Source: Paenarthrobacter nitroguajacolicus (lineage in GTDB: Bacteria > Actinomycetota > Actinomycetes > Actinomycetales > Micrococcaceae). Taken from it: a DNA stretch of 64,000 nucleotides. The translations under genes and the position numbers were made by a program. Below the pieces are notes generated by a model that was not told the DNA's origin, made no database searches, and was given only the letters and a program-made list of their open reading frames with translations. The DNA is taken from positions 59,574-123,573 of the forward strand of contig NZ_JAQPPK010000016.1 in the NCBI RefSeq assembly GCF_029952445.1, given 5' to 3'. Each line of letters begins with the position of its first letter. The stretch's first letter is position 1. Positions 53,124-63,835 of the stretch are shown here, piece by piece.

Positions 53124-54539
53124 TTATTTGCTCAGGTTGGCCAGGCGTTCTGGACTGAGCAAATCTTCGAGCTGTGCAGCGGTCAGGAGACCGTGCTCGA
53201 GAACGAGTTCTGCCACACCCTTGCCCGTTGCCAGCGCCTCCTGGGCGATAGCGGTGGCGGAGGCGTAACCGATGTGGGGGTTCAATGCCGTGACGAGACC
53301 GATCGACTGCTCCACGGTAAGCCGTAGCCGCTCGGTATTTGCGGTGATGCCCCGGACGCAGCGTGCCGTAAGGGTGCGGCACGCTGCTTCCAGGTGGGAG
53401 ATGCTCTTGTGCAGGCTGTGCACAATGATCGGTTCGAAGGCATTGAGCTGGAGCTGGCCTGCCTCCGCGGCCATGGTGACGGTGACATCGTTTCCGATGA
53501 CTTCGTAAGCCACCTGGCTGACCACTTCCGGGATCACCGGATTGATCTTGCCGGGCATGATCGACGAACCGGACTGGACAGCCGGAAGGTTGATCTCGCC
53601 CAATCCCGCGCGCGGTCCGGAGGACAGCAGGCGGAGGTCGTTGCAAATCTTGGAAAGCTTCACTGCCACGCGCTTCAGGACACCGGAAAGGTGTACGAAA
53701 GCTCCCACGTCCTGGGTGGCCTCAATGAGGTCTGCGGCGGTGAGCAAAGGAAGGCCGGTAATTTCGGCCAAGTGCCGGCAGGCAGCTTCTGCGTAACCGA
53801 CAGGGGCGTTCAGGCCCGTGCCGATGGCCGTGGCGCCAAGGTTGATCTCGTGGATGAGCATGTGGGACTCGTCCAGGCGTGCACGGTCCTCGCCAATGGT
53901 CACGGCGTAACCGCCGAACTCCTGGCCAAGGGTCATGGGAACCGCGTCCTGCAACTGCGTCCTGCCCATCTTCACCACGGTCCGGAACTCCCGGCCCTTC
54001 TCGGCGAAAGCTACTTCCAGTTCCTCGAGGGCTTCCAGGAGTTCCTTCACGGAGAAGATCGTGGCGAGGTTCACCGCCGTCGGGTAGACGTCGTTGGTGG
54101 ACTGGCTCAGGTTCACGTGGTCGTTAGGGTGCAGCTTGGAGTATTCGCCCTTGGGGTGCCCCAGGATTTCCAGCGCACGGTTGGCGATGACCTCGTTGGC
54201 GTTCATGTTGGAACTGGTTCCCGCGCCGCCCTGGATCACGTCCACCATGAACTGCTCTTGCAGCATGCCGTCCATGATGTCCTGGCAGGCCTGTTCGATG
54301 GCGTTCGCACGCTCGGCGTCCAAGAGGCCAAGCTCGTGGTTGGTCCGGGCGGCGGCCTGCTTTACGGCAGCCAGCCCGCGGACCAGATGCTTGTTGGTGG
54401 AGAGCGGCTGCCCGGTGATAGGGAAATTCTCGATGGCCCGGAGAGTGTGCACTCCCCAGTAGGCGTCCGCGGGTACATCGCGATCGCCCAGCAGGTCATG
54501 TTCGGTACGGAGGGGGATCGCCTGATCGACGGTGGTCAT
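53124..54539 (-). CDS. aspA: Aspartate ammonia-lyase
   Basis: Converts L-aspartate to fumarate and ammonia. The 471-residue fumarase/aspartase-superfamily protein has LRTEHDLLGDRDVPADAYWG, VIQGGAGTSSNMNANEV, SQSTNDVYPTA, and the mobile catalytic loop GSSIMPGKINPVIPE near residue 321. AAGGA precedes ATG 54539; the frame continues upstream into the asparaginase gene but without a start signal. Its substrate comes from the asparaginase, and the fumarate can reach malate and then the malic enzyme. Confidence 0.95.
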   Translation of the reverse strand: MTTVDQAIPLRTEHDLLGDRDVPADAYWGVHTLRAIENFPITGQPLSTNKHLVRGLAAVKQAAARTNHELGLLDAERANAIEQACQDIMDGMLQEQFMVDVIQGGAGTSSNMNANEVIANRALEILGHPKGEYSKLHPNDHVNLSQSTNDVYPTAVNLATIFSVKELLEALEELEVAFAEKGREFRTVVKMGRTQLQDAVPMTLGQEFGGYAVTIGEDRARLDESHMLIHEINLGATAIGTGLNAPVGYAEAACRHLAEITGLPLLTAADLIEATQDVGAFVHLSGVLKRVAVKLSKICNDLRLLSSGPRAGLGEINLPAVQSGSSIMPGKINPVIPEVVSQVAYEVIGNDVTVTMAAEAGQLQLNAFEPIIVHSLHKSISHLEAACRTLTARCVRGITANTERLRLTVEQSIGLVTALNPHIGYASATAIAQEALATGKGVAELVLEHGLLTAAQLEDLLSPERLANLSK

Positions 54540-54552
54540 AGCTGTCCTTGGT

Positions 54553-55587
54553 TTAGTTGCTGAAAATTCGGGCTGCACGGAGTTCACCGACCGGAAGGCC
54601 GCCACCCAGCACAGGTGGGCTCTGAAGCGTGTCCAGGCTGCCGCCGTCGACACCCAGACTGCGGAGGACCTCAACGGTGACCGGCATGCGGGCGCGATCG
54701 CCGCCGTCGGAAATCTTTACCGCCAGTCCGGTGCCGTCCGGAAGGCCGACCAGTTGGAGTCCCTCGAAGCCATCCTTCGCGAGCAGGCCCGGGACCGCCC
54801 GCATGAGGGCTGTGACGTCGCGGCCTTCGCCGGCCACCATGTCCGGGAAGCGGCGCATCGCGTGGGCAACCTTGCCCTCCCGGGTGTCCTGTTCGGCCGC
54901 GGCAAGGCGGCCATAAGCGCGGGCCATGCCATGCAGCGAGTGGGCGAACAGCGGGGTGCCGCACCCGTCCGTGCTGACGGCGGCTGCTTCCTCGCCGGTC
55001 AATTCGGTGATGGTGTCGCGGACCAGGACCTGCAGCGGGTGCTCCGGGTGCAAATAGCCCTCCACAGGCCAGCCGTTGATGACGCAGACGGCGGTCATGG
55101 AGGCATGCTTCCCCGAGCAGTTCTGCGCGATGTGGGTGGGGCCGTTGCCCTGGCGGAGCCATTCTTCGCGTTCTGCGACGCCGTAGGGAAGGTCGGTGCT
55201 GTTCGCCAAGGCTGCTTCCGTGAGGCCATGGAGCTTCAGGATTTCAGCGGCGCCGTCGCGGTGCATCTTTGCGCCGGAGTGGCTGGCGGCCGTGAGTGCG
55301 AGGAGGTTCTCGGGGATGTCGAGCCCGGCCTTGAGCAGTGCGACGGCTTGCAGCGGCTTCAGGCTTGAGCGCGGGTACATGGGGGCGTCCGGCTGGCCGG
55401 CCTCGATGACGCTGCTGCCGTCCGCGGCAAGCGCGATCAGCGAGCCGTAGTGGACGCTCTCCACGAGTCCGTCGCGGGTTACTTCGACGAGCGGGACGTG
55501 GTTGGGGGCTGTTGCTTCGTGTGCCGGTGCTTCGTGGGCGGCTTGGGCAACCTGGGCTTCGTGTGCCGGTGCTTTGGGGGCGGGCAT
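54553..55587 (-). CDS. L-asparaginase II family protein
   Basis: Hydrolyses asparagine to aspartate and ammonia. The 344-residue protein belongs to the AnsII (thermolabile, Rhizobium-type) family, with YPRSSLKPLQAVALL near residue 72, ALTAASHSGAKMHRDG, QNCSGKHASMTAVC and STDGCGTPLFAHSL. ATG 55587 has AAGGA upstream. An ATG at 55614 that overlaps the gntR stop by four bases would add nine residues. The N-terminal 30 residues are a His/Ala/Glu-rich repeat (APAHEA, AAHEAPAHEA) absent from the enzyme core. Aspartase follows after 13 bases. Confidence 0.9.
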   Translation of the reverse strand: MPAPKAPAHEAQVAQAAHEAPAHEATAPNHVPLVEVTRDGLVESVHYGSLIALAADGSSVIEAGQPDAPMYPRSSLKPLQAVALLKAGLDIPENLLALTAASHSGAKMHRDGAAEILKLHGLTEAALANSTDLPYGVAEREEWLRQGNGPTHIAQNCSGKHASMTAVCVINGWPVEGYLHPEHPLQVLVRDTITELTGEEAAAVSTDGCGTPLFAHSLHGMARAYGRLAAAEQDTREGKVAHAMRRFPDMVAGEGRDVTALMRAVPGLLAKDGFEGLQLVGLPDGTGLAVKISDGGDRARMPVTVEVLRSLGVDGGSLDTLQSPPVLGGGLPVGELRAARIFSN

Positions 55588-55610
55588 GGTGGCAGTTTCC
55601 TTAGGGTGTG

Positions 55611-56276
55611 TCATTTGCTGAGGATTGTGTCCAGTGCCACGCTGACGGCCTGCAGGTGGGCGGCCATCGCTTTGCTTGCGGCTTCGGAGTCGCCTGCTTC
55701 AATCGCATCGAGGATGGCGACGTGTTCATCGTCCGAGCGGTGTTGCCGATCGGCGACGAGGTTCAGGGTTTCGGACTGGTGGGCCAGGGCTTCGCGGATA
55801 TCTGAGACTACGCTCGCGAACACACGGTTTCCACTGGCGCGCGCCACGGCCGAATGGAAGCTGGCGTCCAGGTTCACCCAGGCTTCGGGATCGTTCTCGT
55901 TGAGCATTTCCTGGATGATGTCCTTCAGGTGCTCTAGCTCCTCTTCGGTCCTTCTCTCAGCCGCGAGTCCAGCAGCCGGAATTTCGATGTGAGGACGCGC
56001 TTCGTTAAGATCGCGTGCGCTGTACTGACCCAAGGTAAGGTCGTTAGCAACCTTGTTGGCCACAATGAACGTTCCCTTGCCGGTCTTGGTGACAGTGAGG
56101 CCCAATGTGTTGCACGATCTCAGTGCTTCCCGAATGACCGAGCGGCTTACGCCGTACTGGGCAGCAAGGGTCGCTTCGGAACTCAGCTTGGTGCCGATAT
56201 CGAACTGTCCGCCCTCGATGGCGCGCCGCAGCGCAGCAAAGACGGCCTCAGCTGCGGAAATGCGCGAGATGGGCAT
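55611..56276 (-). CDS. GntR family (FCD) regulator of asparagine operon
   Basis: A 221-residue protein with GntR winged helix (AAEAVFAALRRAIEGGQFDIG, LAAQYGVSRSVIREALRS) and FCD domain (AWVNLDASFHSAVARASGN, DDEHVAILDAIEAGD). It is the first gene of the unit with the asparaginase and aspA and is probably autoregulated. ATG 56276 is chosen; a frame extension to 56375 begins with what looks like the -35 box. It likely senses asparagine or aspartate. Confidence 0.9.
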   Translation of the reverse strand: MPISRISAAEAVFAALRRAIEGGQFDIGTKLSSEATLAAQYGVSRSVIREALRSCNTLGLTVTKTGKGTFIVANKVANDLTLGQYSARDLNEARPHIEIPAAGLAAERRTEEELEHLKDIIQEMLNENDPEAWVNLDASFHSAVARASGNRVFASVVSDIREALAHQSETLNLVADRQHRSDDEHVAILDAIEAGDSEAASKAMAAHLQAVSVALDTILSK

Positions 56277-56322
56277 ATGCGCAGAGTGGCCGCTCTGGGG
56301 CTCTTGCTGTCCGGCTGTCCGG

Positions 56323-56375
56323 CTGTCTGACAGGTTCACGCTTCGAATATGGCACGGGTCACAAGAGGCTGTCAA
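56323..56375 (-). promoter_or_regulatory. Promoter and candidate operator of the asparagine operon
   Basis: On the minus strand, TTGACA (56375-56370), an 18-base spacer, then CATATT (56351-56346). Just downstream lies the dyad CTGTC-T-GACAG (56323-56333), where a GntR repressor could bind. Confidence 0.6.
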
Positions 56376-56411
56376 CGCTGAAAGGCTTGCTTCACGGTTT
56401 GGGGACTGGTA

Positions 56412-56939
56412 GTGGGATCACCACAATGGATCATGCACTTCTCCAAAAAGTCCCTCACCGAGGACGGTTTCACCGGATTCCGGCCACTCGACGAACTCGA
56501 TCCCATGCGGATACCCCAAGGTCCGGGCGTGTTCGTGATCCTGCGGCGGGGTGACTTTGAGCCTGTATTTCTGAGCAAGAGCACGGCCGGAACCTTCAAA
56601 AAGAAAGACCCTTCACTCAAACGTGAAGCACTTGAAGCCGAATGGGTTGGCGACGCTTCCGTGCTGTACATCGGCAAAGCCAGTGCCGGCAGCCAGGGCA
56701 ACCGTGGCCTGCGCAAACAGATCCAGGAGTTTTTGGATTACGGCCGGGGTCGACCAACAGTGGTGTGGGACGCGCGCCTCATATGGCAGCTGCGGGACGC
56801 CATGGACCTGACCATCGCCTGGAAGGAACTGCCCCCTTCCGAACTGAACGCTGCCGAAGCCGCCTATCACGCCTCTTTTGTGGCTGCTCATGGCCGCCTC
56901 CCGTACGCCAACCTGGTCCAGGCGCGTCCCAGGAAATAG
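56412..56939 (+). CDS. GIY-YIG-like domain protein
   Basis: A 175-residue protein. The two strands GPGVFVILRRGDFEPVF and SVLYIGKASAG match the GIY and YIG elements. The usual catalytic Arg (NRGLRKQIQEF), Glu (NAAEAAYHASF) and terminal Asn (LPYANL) are all present in order. This suggests an active small nuclease fold, but the family is not one I can name, and DNA repair or another role remains open. GTG 56412 follows GGGGA; an ATG seven codons later is possible. Monocistronic. Confidence 0.65.
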   Translation: MGSPQWIMHFSKKSLTEDGFTGFRPLDELDPMRIPQGPGVFVILRRGDFEPVFLSKSTAGTFKKKDPSLKREALEAEWVGDASVLYIGKASAGSQGNRGLRKQIQEFLDYGRGRPTVVWDARLIWQLRDAMDLTIAWKELPPSELNAAEAAYHASFVAAHGRLPYANLVQARPRK

Positions 56940-56951
56940 CCCAAGGCGGAC

Positions 56952-56977
56952 GACGGCGGCAGGCGGGTTCCGCCGTC
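56952..56977 (+). terminator. Weak terminator-like hairpin
   Basis: GACGGCGG pairs with CCGCCGTC across a 10-base loop, directly after the GIY-YIG-like gene. There is no T-run. Confidence 0.4.
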
Positions 56978-57008
56978 GGCCTCCCGCTGCGGAGGCGATC
57001 GGCGGATA

Positions 57009-57629
57009 ATGGCGACCATGACGGCCAGTCGCCCCATTTCAAGCAAAGCCGATAAGCCGCGCGTCACCGTCGAGGTGCCGGTTCTCCGCGTTGGGGCTGG
57101 GGTCTCCGACTACGAAGGCCTCAACCGATTCGTTGATTCCCTGCGCAAACCCCAGGGGCTGCACATGACGCTGCTTCACGTGGGGATCCTGGACGAGCTT
57201 GCGGCGGACATTGTGGCGTGGACCAAGGGACTGGCAACGCCCGGGAAGGTGCTTCCCGAAATCAGCAGCTGGTTGACGGAGCTGCCTGTTTTGCAGGGAT
57301 TTCTGGGCAAGTCGGACAAGCTGGTCCCGTTGGGCGGCGGGCGGCTGATGGGGCTCGAAGTGGACGTTCCCCAAGAGGTTCACGACTACCAGGCCCTCCT
57401 GGTGCAGGGTTTGCACGTGCTCTTTGACGATCTGGGGCTCGACAACATCGACGACTTCATTCTTGGCTCACCGGCACTGGGCTACAGGTCACCGCGATGG
57501 TTACCGCATATCGCCGTGGGGAAGGCCAGATCGCGGCACGAACCGCCCGTGGAGATTGCGCCTGTGGCCCTGGAATTCGGCGATTCGCGGATCCGTCACC
57601 GGGAGGCCCTGGTTGGCGGTGATTCTTAG
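57009..57629 (+). CDS. 2H phosphoesterase-like protein
   Basis: A 206-residue protein. LHMTLLHVG near residue 51 and LPHIAVGKA near residue 164 look like the two H-x-T/S motifs of the 2H (LigT/CPDase) superfamily, the second degenerate (HIA). The central GGGRLMGLEVDVPQEVHDYQ fits the strand between the lobes. It may act on cyclic phosphodiester RNA ends or nucleotides. Two starts (57009 and 57018) are near-equal. The assignment rests on motif spacing only. Confidence 0.55.
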   Translation: MATMTASRPISSKADKPRVTVEVPVLRVGAGVSDYEGLNRFVDSLRKPQGLHMTLLHVGILDELAADIVAWTKGLATPGKVLPEISSWLTELPVLQGFLGKSDKLVPLGGGRLMGLEVDVPQEVHDYQALLVQGLHVLFDDLGLDNIDDFILGSPALGYRSPRWLPHIAVGKARSRHEPPVEIAPVALEFGDSRIRHREALVGGDS

Positions 57630-57686
57630 GCGCTCGCCTGTCGCGGTAAGTTGGATATGTCTCCCGCTTACAACCTGAGGACTCCC

Positions 57687-58148
57687 ATGCAACCCCGCGC
57701 CTTGTTCCGTACCGTCGCTTTTGCCGAGGCCGTAACGTGGACGCTGTTGCTGATCGGGCTGTTTCTTAAATACGTCACGCAGACCACTGACCTGGGCGTG
57801 AGCATCGCCGGAGGTATCCACGGGTTCGTCTTCCTTTGCTACGCCGCTACTGCTGCGTTCACCTGGATCAACCAGAGGTGGACAGTGCGCACGGGTCTCC
57901 TTGCCATCTGCTCCGCTGTGATTCCGTATGCCACCATTCCCATGGAGAAGTCGCTGGATCGCCGGGGCCTCCTTGCCGGCGGATGGCGTTTGGCCGCCGG
58001 GGGTGAGAAACCGCGGGGATTCCTTGAAAAAGCCCAGGCGTGGGTCCTTCGTAATCCGATCCTCGCCGTCGTGGTGACTCTGGTTGCCGTGGGCGCCGTG
58101 TTCAGTTTCCTGCTGCTCATGGGCCCTCCAGGGACTTGGTTCTCCTAA
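57687..58148 (+). CDS. DUF3817 family membrane protein
   Basis: A 153-residue protein with about four helices: RALFRTVAFAEAVTWTLLLIGL, then GGIHGFVFLCYAATAAFTW and LRNPILAVVVTLVAVGAVFSFLL. This matches DUF3817, a small actinobacterial membrane family of unknown role. ATG 57687 has TGAGGA five bases upstream and begins where the family usually begins; the frame is open to 57651. Confidence 0.85.
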   Translation: MQPRALFRTVAFAEAVTWTLLLIGLFLKYVTQTTDLGVSIAGGIHGFVFLCYAATAAFTWINQRWTVRTGLLAICSAVIPYATIPMEKSLDRRGLLAGGWRLAAGGEKPRGFLEKAQAWVLRNPILAVVVTLVAVGAVFSFLLLMGPPGTWFS

Positions 58149-58161
58149 GGCTTCGACTGCG

Positions 58162-58200
58162 GAAGCATCGGTTCTTCGGAACTGGTGCTTTCTTGCTTTA
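58162..58200 (+). terminator. Rho-independent terminator with TTCG tetraloop
   Basis: A 14-bp stem with three G-T pairs (58162-58175 with 58180-58193) is closed by a TTCG loop and followed by TTGCTTT. It begins 14 bases after the DUF3817 stop. Confidence 0.85.
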
Positions 58201-58486
58201 ACACCCTTGTTCTCGCCTCTGCGCGTGCCGCTGCGACTTACTTTGAACACTGGTTGGGTTCTGGCGCGCCGTTGTTGGGGTTTGTCGTGTGGGGTTGGTG
58301 GTCAAAGTGGGTGGTGGCAGCCCGTTTCGATTTTTCAAGGGAGTCAGCGTCGGTGGCCTGGAGGTAGTTCGGGCTGGGCCTCGTGTGGCGTTATGACCTT
58401 GTTTGAGGTCGGATGGCGTGATTTTCCGGTGGTTTCGAGCTGTTTCGGGTTTAAACCGGGTCAGGAAGCTGCGGTGCCTCGGGACT
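58201..58486. other. Intergenic stretch with no recognised feature
   Basis: The convergent gap between the DUF3817 terminator and the PKD-like gene. It is T/G-skewed on the plus strand and less GC-rich than its surroundings. I see no gene, repeat or stable hairpin. Confidence 0.5.
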
Positions 58487-60096
<1,610 letters not shown>

Positions 60097-60193
60097 GGCA
60101 AGCTCCCCAACAGCTGTTCGACGGTGTGGCGGCCAGTCTAAGCAGCGGGCGGGAGAGGATTCACGTCAGAATGGTGGGCCTGTGGATAACCAC

Positions 60194-60571
60194 CTACCCC
60201 CGGAGCTTCTCCATGTCCCTACGGTCCTTCTTGGTGGGGCGGCCAGCTCCGCGGTCGCGCTGGGGAAGGCCCAGCTTGGGGGCGACGGGGCGCGGGGGAG
60301 TGTGGTCGGTGAAGCAGTGTGAGGCAGCCTCAGCGCCGACTCGTTTGGCGATGAGCCGCCGGACTTCAATGATCCGTTCCCAGCCGGACTCCCGAACGCG
60401 GATGGTGTCGCCGATGATCACGCTTTGCGAGGCCTTGACCGGGTTGCCGTTGATGCGGATATGCCCGGCGCGGCAGGCGGCAGTGGCTGCGGAGCGCGTC
60501 TTGTAGGCGCGGATAGCCCACAACCAGGCGTCAACGCGAACGTTCGCTGGGGATGAAGACGGAATACTCAT
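60194..60571 (-). CDS. S4 domain RNA-binding protein (HslR-like)
   Basis: A 125-residue protein: RVDAWLWAIRAYKTRSAATAA, then CRAGHIRINGNPVKASQSVIIGD is the S4 RNA-binding fold. The C-terminus is basic and ends in PTKKDRRDMEKLRG. Its size and layout fit Hsp15/HslR-type proteins that rescue stalled 50S subunits. ATG 60571 is preferred; the frame is open further upstream without a ribosome site. Confidence 0.9.
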   Translation of the reverse strand: MSIPSSSPANVRVDAWLWAIRAYKTRSAATAACRAGHIRINGNPVKASQSVIIGDTIRVRESGWERIIEVRRLIAKRVGAEAASHCFTDHTPPRPVAPKLGLPQRDRGAGRPTKKDRRDMEKLRG

Positions 60572-60732
60572 GATTGGAACGAGTCTAACGGGGCGGCAAG
60601 TTCGCTGCGAGGACGCGGGAAACACATCGAGTTCGCCGGAACGTTCCGGCCTACTCGCAGTGTTCCAGCGCACTCAGCCCACGGAGCGTACTCAGACCAC
60701 GGAGCCCACGGAGCGCCCCCAGCCTGACCAAC

Positions 60733-61836
60733 CTACCGAACCGTCACCTCAACCCGCTGCGCCATGTTGTTCCCGAGGCCCTGGTAGTTCCACACCTGCT
60801 CTGTAGGTTGCAGCGCGCCCGAGGTATCCATCGCCCGGCACCTCAGTACATGCTCGCCCGGACTGGCCACCCACACCATGGACCAGGAGCGCCACGCAAA
60901 ATCGCCCAAAGGAGCATCAACGTGTGCGGGCATCCACTCGCCGTCGATCCCCACCTCCACCCGCTCCACTTCGCCGTGACCGGACCACGCCCGCCCGTGC
61001 AGCATCACCGGGCCCGCATCCACAACGCGCCGCCGAGTGTAGAAGTCCGGAATCCCCGGCGGCACCATCAGCGAGCGGACTCGGATATGGCTGACGGGCA
61101 GGCCCGGACCGTCGGGGCCCTGCAGGTAGTGATACGCCACGGCTTGTTGGTACCCCATGAACCTCGACGTCACGGCCTCGATCGACGTCAACCACTTCAC
61201 GCTCGCCATGCCGTACCAACCCGGGACCAGCAGCCTCAAGGGGAATCCGTGCTGCAACGGCAACGGATTGCCATTCATCGCGTAGGCCAACATGACTTCG
61301 GGACGCATTGCTTCAGCGATCGAAAGACTGCGGGCGTATGGCTCTTCGGTCCCGCCTTGAATACCGTTGTCGGCACCGGTGAAAACAAGTTCGACGGCGT
61401 CGCGCGCCAGCCCTGCCTCCTCCAGCAAGGGTGCCAGAGGGGTCCCGGTCCACTCGGCCGTGCCCACGGCACCGAGCACCCATGGCTGGCTCAGTGGCCG
61501 CGGTTGAAGGAGCGAACGTCCGTTGCCCGCGCATTCAAGCGTGACGGGCAAGGTGACGGCCGGCCGTGCCTTGATGTCCTCCAGGCTCAGCTCCAGGCTG
61601 TGGTTGACCGAACCTCCCAAACGCAGGCGCCAGGAGTCAGCCGCAACATGTGGGATGTCGAAATGGATGAGCAGGTAATGCAGCCCGGCCGGGGTGATGT
61701 CGTCGTGCAACGCTTCCAGGGGCATCGAGTGGTTCCGCCCGGAGAGTTGCAACTCTTCGTGGGTCAGGGGACCCTCGGTCGGCTGCCCGGGAATGGCGGC
61801 TTTTGCAGCTGTTTGTTGAACGTGGTTCTTGGGCAT
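60733..61836 (-). CDS. Sulfite oxidase-like molybdopterin enzyme
   Basis: A 367-residue protein of the sulfite oxidase family. The molybdenum ligand Cys is in LPVTLECAGNGRS near residue 101. RLLVPGWYGMASVKWL and the C-terminal dimerisation domain (VVDAGPVMLHGRAWSGHGEVERVEV) are typical. No signal peptide or Tat motif is visible, so it would act in the cytosol, unlike most bacterial relatives. No heme domain is present. The electron acceptor is unknown. Confidence 0.9.
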   Translation of the reverse strand: MPKNHVQQTAAKAAIPGQPTEGPLTHEELQLSGRNHSMPLEALHDDITPAGLHYLLIHFDIPHVAADSWRLRLGGSVNHSLELSLEDIKARPAVTLPVTLECAGNGRSLLQPRPLSQPWVLGAVGTAEWTGTPLAPLLEEAGLARDAVELVFTGADNGIQGGTEEPYARSLSIAEAMRPEVMLAYAMNGNPLPLQHGFPLRLLVPGWYGMASVKWLTSIEAVTSRFMGYQQAVAYHYLQGPDGPGLPVSHIRVRSLMVPPGIPDFYTRRRVVDAGPVMLHGRAWSGHGEVERVEVGIDGEWMPAHVDAPLGDFAWRSWSMVWVASPGEHVLRCRAMDTSGALQPTEQVWNYQGLGNNMAQRVEVTVR

Positions 61837-62001
61837 GGGACGGCGGCGTTCTACTCGAAGCTAAACGCTGCGGAGTGCCGCAGCACTTAGGTCAAGGATC
61901 ACGCGGTGGCCTAAGCCCGTCAATAGCTCGCTGTGTGGCCTGCCCTGCGCTCTATCGGACGCGCGCAAGGCGCAAAGCCGGCCCCACAACGGCGGGAACG
62001 G

Positions 62002-63036
62002 TCACCGGCGTCGTAATTCCGGGTACTCAAGGTGCGGGGCTACGGTGCCGGCGTCGCGCTCGAGGAAGTTGACGGCCGGGGCCACTATGTCATCGATTTC
62101 GTCGAGGACGGCTTCGCTGAGCACCACATCTGCGGCCTTCAAGTAATCGGTGAGGTGGTCCTCGGTGCGGGGTCCGATGATCACGCTGGTCACGGCGGGG
62201 TGGTTCAAGGCAAAGGCGACAGCCAACTGGATCAGCGTCAAACCGTGCCTCGCAGCGAGCTGGGCAAGGGCGTCGGCCGCGTGCAGCTTGCCTTGGTTGA
62301 ACGGGGCCGTGACGTCAAAGCGGCCAGGAAGTGCGGAGAACCGCGAACTCTCGGGCTGCCCGGCCCCCAACCGGTAACCGCCGGCGAGCCAGCCGCCGTC
62401 GAGCGGTCCGTAGCTCAAAACCCCGACGCCGTACTGCTGGGTGATGGGGAAAACGTCCCGTTCGTTGGCGCGCACCAGGAGCGAATAGGGAACCTGATCC
62501 ACCACCGGCGGGGTCAGATGGTTGGTGTTGGCAATCCACTGGGCTTCCACAAGCTGGGCGGGGCTGAACACGGACGTGCCGTAGTAGAGGATCTTGCCCT
62601 GGCGGATGAGGTCGTTCAGGGTGGTGATGGTCTCCAGCAGATCAGTGTTGTAGTCCGGGCGGTGGGCCTGGTAGAGGTCGATCCTGTCCGTGTTCAAACG
62701 CTTCAGGCTGTCCTCGACTGCCCGGACAATCCAGCGCCGGGAGTTGCCGGCATGTGCCGGGTTGGATCCCATTTGTCCGTGGAATTTGGTGGCGAGGAAG
62801 ACGTCGTCGCGCCGGCTGTGGATGGCTTGGCCCACCACGGTCTCGGCTTCCCCTTGGGAGTAGATGTCCGCGGTGTCGATGCTGGTGATGCCGGCGTCGA
62901 GGGCGGCTTTGATGATCCGGATGCTTTCCGCGGGGCCAGTGGGCGCGGCGCCGGTGCCGAAGTTCAGGGTGCCCAGGGTGAGCGGGCTGATCAGGGCGCC
63001 AGTGCGTCCAAGCGTTCGTAGCTCGTTGAGGCTCAT
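62002..63036 (-). CDS. Aldo/keto reductase
   Basis: A 344-residue AKR: LRTLGRTGALISPLTLGTLNFG at the start, the active-site Asp and Tyr in SIDTADIYSQGEAETVVG, Lys in VFLATKFHG, and RIDLYQAHRPD. It resembles the AKR11/AKR12-type general reductases. ATG 63036 has AGGAAG seven bases upstream; the frame is open to 63105. The substrate is unknown, and the neighbours give no clue. Confidence 0.9.
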   Translation of the reverse strand: MSLNELRTLGRTGALISPLTLGTLNFGTGAAPTGPAESIRIIKAALDAGITSIDTADIYSQGEAETVVGQAIHSRRDDVFLATKFHGQMGSNPAHAGNSRRWIVRAVEDSLKRLNTDRIDLYQAHRPDYNTDLLETITTLNDLIRQGKILYYGTSVFSPAQLVEAQWIANTNHLTPPVVDQVPYSLLVRANERDVFPITQQYGVGVLSYGPLDGGWLAGGYRLGAGQPESSRFSALPGRFDVTAPFNQGKLHAADALAQLAARHGLTLIQLAVAFALNHPAVTSVIIGPRTEDHLTDYLKAADVVLSEAVLDEIDDIVAPAVNFLERDAGTVAPHLEYPELRRR

Positions 63037-63315
63037 GTCGGCTTCCTGTGGAGGGATAGTGCTGGCGTCCGAGCCGGGTGTATCGGCCATGGACGGGATG
63101 TTCAATCGAGGCTACACACGGCCGGGAGGGGCATAAACGCAAAGGGTAGAACTTCTTCGTTTTTCGTCTTGTGGAGTAATGGACGGGGCCACACTTCGCG
63201 ACATTTCTTGACACGCAGCAACACAAATGTCTTGCGGATCAACAAATATTGCCGTTCTTCCAAGCGGGTGAATTATGGGAAAGGAACTCAGGAAACGCAC
63301 GAAAGGGACAGCGGG

Positions 63316-63807
63316 ATGACACAGACCACAGTGGAAGAAACGGCGGCTATCAAGGCGGCTTTTGCGCAGTTCCCGTCGGGAGTCGCAGCCTTCAGTGCGA
63401 TGGTGGATTTCACCCCGGAAGCATTGGTGGCGTCGTCCTTTACCGTGGGCGTTTCGTTGGAACCTCCGCTGGTCATGTTCGCGGTACAAAACTCCTCCAC
63501 AACCTGGCCCAAGCTGCGCCAGGCACAGCGACTTGGCGTTTCGGTACTCGCTGAAGGACAGGAGGCCCACGCGCTGCAGCTTGCGTCGAAAACCCGGGAC
63601 CGATTCGCTGGACTCGACACCAGCGTCAGCGACTCCGGCGCAGTGTTGATCGACGGCGCGGTGCTGGGCTTCGAGTGCGAGATAGTTTCCGAAACGCCTG
63701 CCGGGGACCATGCGATCGTGGTTCTTGAGGTCAAGGCAACCACCGTGAACGTAGAGTCAAAGCCACTGATTTACCACGGCGCCGCGTTCCGCCAATTGGC
63801 CGCCTAG
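63316..63807 (+). CDS. Flavin reductase family protein
   Basis: A 163-residue split-barrel FMN protein: FAQFPSGVAAFSAMVDFTPEALVASSFTVGVSLEPPLVMFAVQ is the flavin-binding half and includes SSTTWPKLRQAQ; the C-terminal ESKPLIYHGAAFRQL is typical. Such proteins supply reduced flavin to two-component monooxygenases, but no oxygenase gene is adjacent. The ATG at 63316 follows AAGGGACAGCGGG. Confidence 0.9.
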   Translation: MTQTTVEETAAIKAAFAQFPSGVAAFSAMVDFTPEALVASSFTVGVSLEPPLVMFAVQNSSTTWPKLRQAQRLGVSVLAEGQEAHALQLASKTRDRFAGLDTSVSDSGAVLIDGAVLGFECEIVSETPAGDHAIVVLEVKATTVNVESKPLIYHGAAFRQLAA

Positions 63808-63835
63808 TTTCGGCCGTTCGTGCTGCTGGTCCCCG

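Noticed and set aside
53394..54563. Long plus-strand frame opposite aspA
   Set aside because: Antisense to a conserved enzyme; Val/Gly/His-rich composition is typical of a GC-driven shadow.
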